Below are positions 60,381 through 64,000 of a DNA stretch of 64,000 bases, piece after piece. Position numbers and translations under genes: made by a program. The notes below the pieces were generated by a model, which was not told where the DNA came from, did not search any database, and saw only the letters and a list, made by a program, of their open reading frames with translations. This DNA comes from Rhodopseudomonas palustris (GTDB lineage: Bacteria; Pseudomonadota; Alphaproteobacteria; Rhizobiales; Xanthobacteraceae). The DNA is taken from contig NZ_CP019966.1 of NCBI RefSeq assembly GCF_003031265.1, forward strand, positions 682,001 through 746,000, read 5' to 3'. Position 1 is the stretch's first letter. Every line of letters starts with the position of its first letter.

Positions 60381-62075
60381 ATGGCCGAGGCCGCAGACAC
60401 GCGCCCGCTCGCGAACGGAGCTGTGCGGGTCGATTTTCAGACCGAGCCGTCCCGCTATCGGCATTGGAAGCTGACGGTTGATGGCGAGATCGCTACGCTC
60501 ACCCTGGACGTCGACGAGAACGGCGGTCTGTTCGAAGGCTACCAGCTCAAGCTGAATTCCTACGATCTCGGCGTCGACATTGAACTCGCCGACGCGATGC
60601 AGCGGCTGCGGTTCGAACATCCCGCCGTGAAGGTGATCCTGCTACGCTCCGCCAAGAACCGGGTGTTCTGCGCCGGCGCCAATATCCGGATGCTGGCCGG
60701 GGCCAGCCACGTCCACAAGGTCAACTTCTGCAAGTTCACCAACGAGACCCGCAACGGCATCGAGGATTCGTCGCAGCATTCCGGCCAGCGTAGCATCGCG
60801 GTGATCAACGGCACCGCGGCCGGCGGCGGTTACGAACTCGCGCTCGCCGCCGATCATATCATCATGGCCGACGACGGCTCCGCGGCGGTCGCCTTGCCGG
60901 AAGTACCTCTACTCGCGGTGCTGCCCGGCACCGGCGGCCTGACCCGCGTGATCGATAAGCGCAAGGTCCGCCGCGATCATGCCGATGTGTTCTGCACCAT
61001 CGAGGAAGGCATCAAGGGTAAGCGCGCGGTGCAGTGGCGGCTGGTCGACGACATCGTCGCGACCACCAAGCTCGACGCCAAGGTGGCCGAGCGCGCCCGC
61101 GAACTTGCTGCCGCCTCGCCGCGAAACGGAAGCGGCGCGGGCGTGGAGCTGACGCCGCTGCAGCGCCAATTCGACGATACCAGCGTGCGCTACGGCTTGG
61201 TCGGCATCGAGATCGATCGCGCCGCCCGGGTCGCGACCATCACGCTGACGGGTCCGGACGAAGCGCCGCCGACGTCGGTCGAAGCGCTGCAGGCGCAAGG
61301 CGCGGCGTTCTGGCCGTTGCAGCTCGCCCGCGAACTCGACGACGCCGTCCTGCATCTGCGGCTGAACGAGCCGGAGCTCGGACTTTGGGTGTTCAAGTCC
61401 CACGGCGATGCGAACCAAGTGCTGGCTTACGACGCGCTTCTCGAAGCACACAAGGATCACTGGCTGGTCAACGAGATCCGCCATTTCTGGAAGCGCGTGC
61501 TGAAGCGCGTCGATGTCACGTCGCGCTCTCTGGTGACGTTGGTGGAGCCCGGCTCATGCTTCGCCGGTACGTTGGCGGAGCTCGTGTTCGCCGCCGACCG
61601 CAGCTACATGCTGATCGGCTCCCGTGAGGGCGATAATCGTCCGCCGCCGATGCTGACGTTGTCGGGACTCAACTTCGGTGCCTATCCGATGAGCCACGGT
61701 CTCACCCGGCTGCAGTCGCGCTTCCAGGCTGATCCGGCCGACCACGAGGCGGTGCAGAGCAAAACCGGCGAAGCGCTCGATGCCGAGGCGGCGGAGACGC
61801 TGGGTCTGGTCACGTTCGCGCTCGACGATATCGATTGGGACGATGAGGTCCGCGTCTTCCTGGAAGAGCGCGCATCGTTCTCGCCCGACAGTCTCACCGG
61901 CATGGAAGCGAACCTGCGCTTCGTCGGCCCCGAGACCATGGAGTCGAAGATCTTCGCGCGGCTTACTGCCTGGCAAAATTGGATCTTCCAGCGTCCCAAT
62001 GCGGTCGGCGAGGTCGGCGCGCTTCGCCGCTACGGCAGCGGGCAGAAGCCGCAATTCGATATGACGAGAGTCTGA
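60381..62075 (+). CDS. boxC: 2,3-Epoxybenzoyl-CoA dihydrolase (BoxC)
   Basis: The 564-residue protein contains two crotonase-like parts. The first (about residues 30-270) has VFCAGANIRMLAG and GTAAGGGYELALAADHII, and ALPEVPLLAVLPGTGGLTRV. The second (about 280-520) has weaker crotonase features. Length and layout match BoxC, which opens 2,3-epoxybenzoyl-CoA with two waters to give 3,4-dehydroadipyl-CoA semialdehyde and formate. GGGAGCC lies upstream of ATG 60381. It is separated from boxB by a palindromic repeat. Confidence 0.93.
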   Translation: MAEAADTRPLANGAVRVDFQTEPSRYRHWKLTVDGEIATLTLDVDENGGLFEGYQLKLNSYDLGVDIELADAMQRLRFEHPAVKVILLRSAKNRVFCAGANIRMLAGASHVHKVNFCKFTNETRNGIEDSSQHSGQRSIAVINGTAAGGGYELALAADHIIMADDGSAAVALPEVPLLAVLPGTGGLTRVIDKRKVRRDHADVFCTIEEGIKGKRAVQWRLVDDIVATTKLDAKVAERARELAAASPRNGSGAGVELTPLQRQFDDTSVRYGLVGIEIDRAARVATITLTGPDEAPPTSVEALQAQGAAFWPLQLARELDDAVLHLRLNEPELGLWVFKSHGDANQVLAYDALLEAHKDHWLVNEIRHFWKRVLKRVDVTSRSLVTLVEPGSCFAGTLAELVFAADRSYMLIGSREGDNRPPPMLTLSGLNFGAYPMSHGLTRLQSRFQADPADHEAVQSKTGEALDAEAAETLGLVTFALDDIDWDDEVRVFLEERASFSPDSLTGMEANLRFVGPETMESKIFARLTAWQNWIFQRPNAVGEVGALRRYGSGQKPQFDMTRV

Positions 62076-62129
62076 CACGAGCGATCAGCTCGATGTGGCG
62101 CGCTCTCGCTGAAACGAGACATCTGCTTC

Positions 62130-62210
62130 GTCATTGCGAGCGAAGCGAAGCAATCCAGGACCGCGCGCGAGGCAGCTGGATTGCTTCGTCGTTCCGTTCC
62201 TCGCAATGAC
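62130..62210. repeat. Palindromic repeat between boxC and boxB
   Basis: The outer words GTCATTGCGAG (62130-62140) and CTCGCAATGAC (62200-62210) are perfect complements. Inner words GAAGCAATCCAG and CTGGATTGCTTC (near 62147-62158 and 62176-62187) also pair. This GTCATTGCGAGCGAAGCGAAG-type element is widespread in alphaproteobacteria. It would fold in the boxC-boxB transcript and could change the relative stability of its parts. Confidence 0.8.
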
Positions 62211-62245
62211 GGTGATTGATACCGCGATCAACCCGGGAGCCGCCC

Positions 62246-63697
62246 ATGAACATGAACATCATGCACGTCGACTACTCGACCAAGATCCCCAACAACGTCG
62301 ATCTCGGCTCCGATCGCCAGGTGCTGAAGGCGCTCGAGGGATGGCATCCCGGCTACATCGACTGGTGGAACGACATGGGGCCGGAGGGCTTCCAGGAGTC
62401 GCTGGTGTACTTGCGCACGGCGTATTCGGTCGACCCGCGCGGCTGGGCGAAGTTCGACTACGTCAAGATGCCCGATTATCGTTGGGGCATTCTGCTGGCG
62501 CCGAAGGAAGAAGGCCGCGTGGTGCCGTTCGGCCAGCATTACGGCGAGCCGGCTTGGCAGGAAGTGCCGGGCGAGCACCGCGCGATGCTGCGGCGGCTGA
62601 TCGTGATCCAGGGTGATACCGAGCCGGCGTCGGTCGAGCAGCAGCGCCATCTCGGCAAGACCGCGCCGTCGCTCTACGACATGCGCAACCTGTTCCAGGT
62701 CAACGTCGAAGAGGGTCGCCATCTGTGGGCGATGGTGTACCTGCTGCAGAAATACTTCGGACGCGACGGCCGCGAGGAGGCTGACGGTCTGCTGCGCCGC
62801 CGCTCCGGCTCGGACGATGCGCCGCGGATGCTGGGGGCGTTCAACGAGGCGACGCCGGACTGGCTGTCGTTCTTCATGTTCACCTATTTCACCGACCGCG
62901 ACGGCAAGATGCAGCTACACAGCCTGGCGCAGTCGGGCTTCGATCCGCTGTCCCGCACTTGCCGCTTCATGTTGACCGAAGAAGCGCACCACATGTTCGT
63001 CGGCGAGACCGGCATCAGCCGGGTGGTGCAGCGGACCTGCGAGGCGATGCGCGCCGCGGGCATCACCGATCCGACCGACATCGACAAGGTCCGCGCGCTC
63101 GGCGTGATCGATTTGCCGACGGTGCAAAAGAAGCTCAATCTGCACTACTCGCTGTCGCTCGATCTGTTCGGCTCGGAAGTCTCGACCAACGCCGCCAACG
63201 CCTTCAATGCCGGCATCAAGGGGCGCTTCCACGAGACTCAGATCCAGGACGACCACAAGCTCGAGCACGACACCTATCCGGTGCTGAAGCTGGTGGACGG
63301 CGAGATCAAGCGTGTCGACGAGCCGGCGCTGACCGCGCTGAACATGCGGCTGCGTGACGATTACTCGCAGGATTGCGTCAAGGGTCTGCTGCGCTGGAAC
63401 AAGGTGATCACCACCGCCGGCTACGACTTCCAGCTCAAGCTGCCGCACGTCGCGTTCCACCGCCAGATCGGCGAGTTCAAGGACGTCGAAGCGACGCCCG
63501 ACGGCGTGCTGATCGATCCGGCGACCTGGGCCAAGCGGCGCAACGAATGGCTGCCGTCGGGGGATGATGGCGAATTCATCGCCTCGCTGATGGTGCCGGT
63601 GTCGGAGGCCGGGCAGTACGCGTCGTGGATCTCGCCGCCGAAGGTCGGCATCGACAATCGCCCGGGTGATTTCGAGTACGTCAAGATCGAGACCTGA
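62246..63697 (+). CDS. boxB: Benzoyl-CoA 2,3-epoxidase (BoxB)
   Basis: The 483-residue diiron oxygenase has the paired ExxH ligand motifs in EEGRHLWAMVY (E156, H159) and TEEAHHMFVGE (E246, H249). Characteristic segments are WWNDMGPEGFQES near the start and GRFHETQIQDDHKLEHDTYP at about 327-346. BoxB adds oxygen to the benzoyl-CoA ring, with electrons from BoxA, which is not in the window. ATG 62246 has GGGAG 6 bases upstream; ten extra residues from an earlier start would lie in the repeat. A terminator follows. Confidence 0.95.
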   Translation: MNMNIMHVDYSTKIPNNVDLGSDRQVLKALEGWHPGYIDWWNDMGPEGFQESLVYLRTAYSVDPRGWAKFDYVKMPDYRWGILLAPKEEGRVVPFGQHYGEPAWQEVPGEHRAMLRRLIVIQGDTEPASVEQQRHLGKTAPSLYDMRNLFQVNVEEGRHLWAMVYLLQKYFGRDGREEADGLLRRRSGSDDAPRMLGAFNEATPDWLSFFMFTYFTDRDGKMQLHSLAQSGFDPLSRTCRFMLTEEAHHMFVGETGISRVVQRTCEAMRAAGITDPTDIDKVRALGVIDLPTVQKKLNLHYSLSLDLFGSEVSTNAANAFNAGIKGRFHETQIQDDHKLEHDTYPVLKLVDGEIKRVDEPALTALNMRLRDDYSQDCVKGLLRWNKVITTAGYDFQLKLPHVAFHRQIGEFKDVEATPDGVLIDPATWAKRRNEWLPSGDDGEFIASLMVPVSEAGQYASWISPPKVGIDNRPGDFEYVKIET

Positions 63698-63743
63698 GGC
63701 GCGCGGGAAGCTGTAGCGCTCTCATTCTTAGACCTATGTCTAA

Positions 63744-63773
63744 GGCCGCCCGACGAAAGCCGGGCGGCCTTTT
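63744..63773 (+). terminator. Intrinsic terminator after boxB
   Basis: Stem GGCCGCCCG (63744-63752) with CGGGCGGCC (63761-63769), 8-base loop, followed by TTTT (63770-63773). It starts 46 bases after the boxB stop and should end the boxC-boxB transcript. Confidence 0.85.
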
Positions 63774-64000
63774 GCATGCCGGTCATGCATGCGGAACGTC
63801 GGGTGAAGACTCGCTTGCTGCCCGTCAGCGCCGGTCAATAGCGCACAAATCGGCCTAATCCCTCGATCGCCACCGAGTGGACTGCGTCCGCCGGCAATGG
63901 TGCGGCGCCGGACCGGACATGACCGAAGTCAAATCAATTTGGCGCTCGTTGGCTATTTTGGGCCGCTTTCCCCTCACCTCTCGATGCCGCTCGCCGGCCT
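63774..64000. other. Right-edge intergenic region with an FNR-like site
   Basis: No gene start is supported in the last 227 bases. ATGAC-CGAA-GTCAA at 63919-63932 (TTGAC-N4-GTCAT on the other strand) matches the sites before badC and hbaB. CAAATCAATTTGG follows at 63930-63942. This suggests another regulated aromatic gene just beyond the window. Confidence 0.4.

Overview
The window looks like a chromosomal segment of a Rhodopseudomonas palustris-type alphaproteobacterium (Nitrobacteraceae/Bradyrhizobium relatives). The reasons are the high GC, the Rhizobiales housekeeping order (rpmH-rnpA-yidC-engB-argB-dapD-dapE), palindromic intergenic repeats of the Bradyrhizobium type, and above all a complete anaerobic benzoate (bad/ali) and 4-hydroxybenzoate (hba) cluster in the arrangement described for R. 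palustris. No IS element, prophage or CRISPR array was seen.

Layout. (1) 1-16.6 kb is core: partial ampG, rmuC, def-fmt-truA, then a minus-strand series running from rpmH down to dapE, and an orphan sensor kinase. At least seven palindromic intergenic repeats lie here, including copies on both sides of a small GIY-YIG nuclease gene. (2) 16.8 kb carries tRNA-Arg(ACG). (3) 17.0-21.4 kb holds three minus-strand genes: a formyltransferase-like protein, a glycosyltransferase-like protein and a large HAD-domain protein. They are divergent from (4) 21.9-31.9 kb, a plus-strand flagellar filament/hook block: ECF-type sigma factor, fliC, fliD, fliS, a small protein, flgD, flgE, two small coiled-coil or chaperone-like proteins, flgK and flgL. 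No basal-body or export genes are present. (5) 31.9-37.2 kb, minus strand: badH-badI-aliB-aliA-badK for cyclohexanecarboxylate and reduced-ring degradation. (6) 37.3-45.8 kb, plus strand: badR, badC, badDEFG (ATP-dependent benzoyl-CoA reductase), badA (benzoate-CoA ligase) and badB (ferredoxin). (7) 45.8-53.4 kb, minus strand: badM, badL, the hbaEFGH ABC transporter and hbaA. (8) 53.5-57.3 kb, plus strand: hbaBCD (4-hydroxybenzoyl-CoA reductase). hbaR follows on the minus strand. (9) 58.3-63.7 kb, plus strand: an alcohol dehydrogenase, an alpha/beta hydrolase, boxC and boxB, which are steps of the oxygen-dependent benzoyl-CoA (box) pathway, then a strong terminator.

How they work together. 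HbaE-H probably import an aromatic acid. HbaA or BadA makes the CoA thioester, HbaBCD removes the para-hydroxyl, and BadDEFG with ferredoxin BadB dearomatises benzoyl-CoA. BadK, BadH and BadI hydrate, oxidise and open the ring. AliA and AliB feed cyclohexanecarboxylate into the same route. BadR, BadM/BadL and HbaR control it, and perfect TTGAT-N4-ATCAA boxes stand before badD and between hbaR and the downstream genes. Next to this anaerobic set lie boxC and boxB, which process the same benzoyl-CoA aerobically, so the locus may be an oxygen-dependent switch point. boxA is not in the window.

The least explained part is the flagellar block. It has its own ECF sigma factor, unusually Ser/Thr-rich axial proteins, and a divergent set of possible glycan-modification genes.
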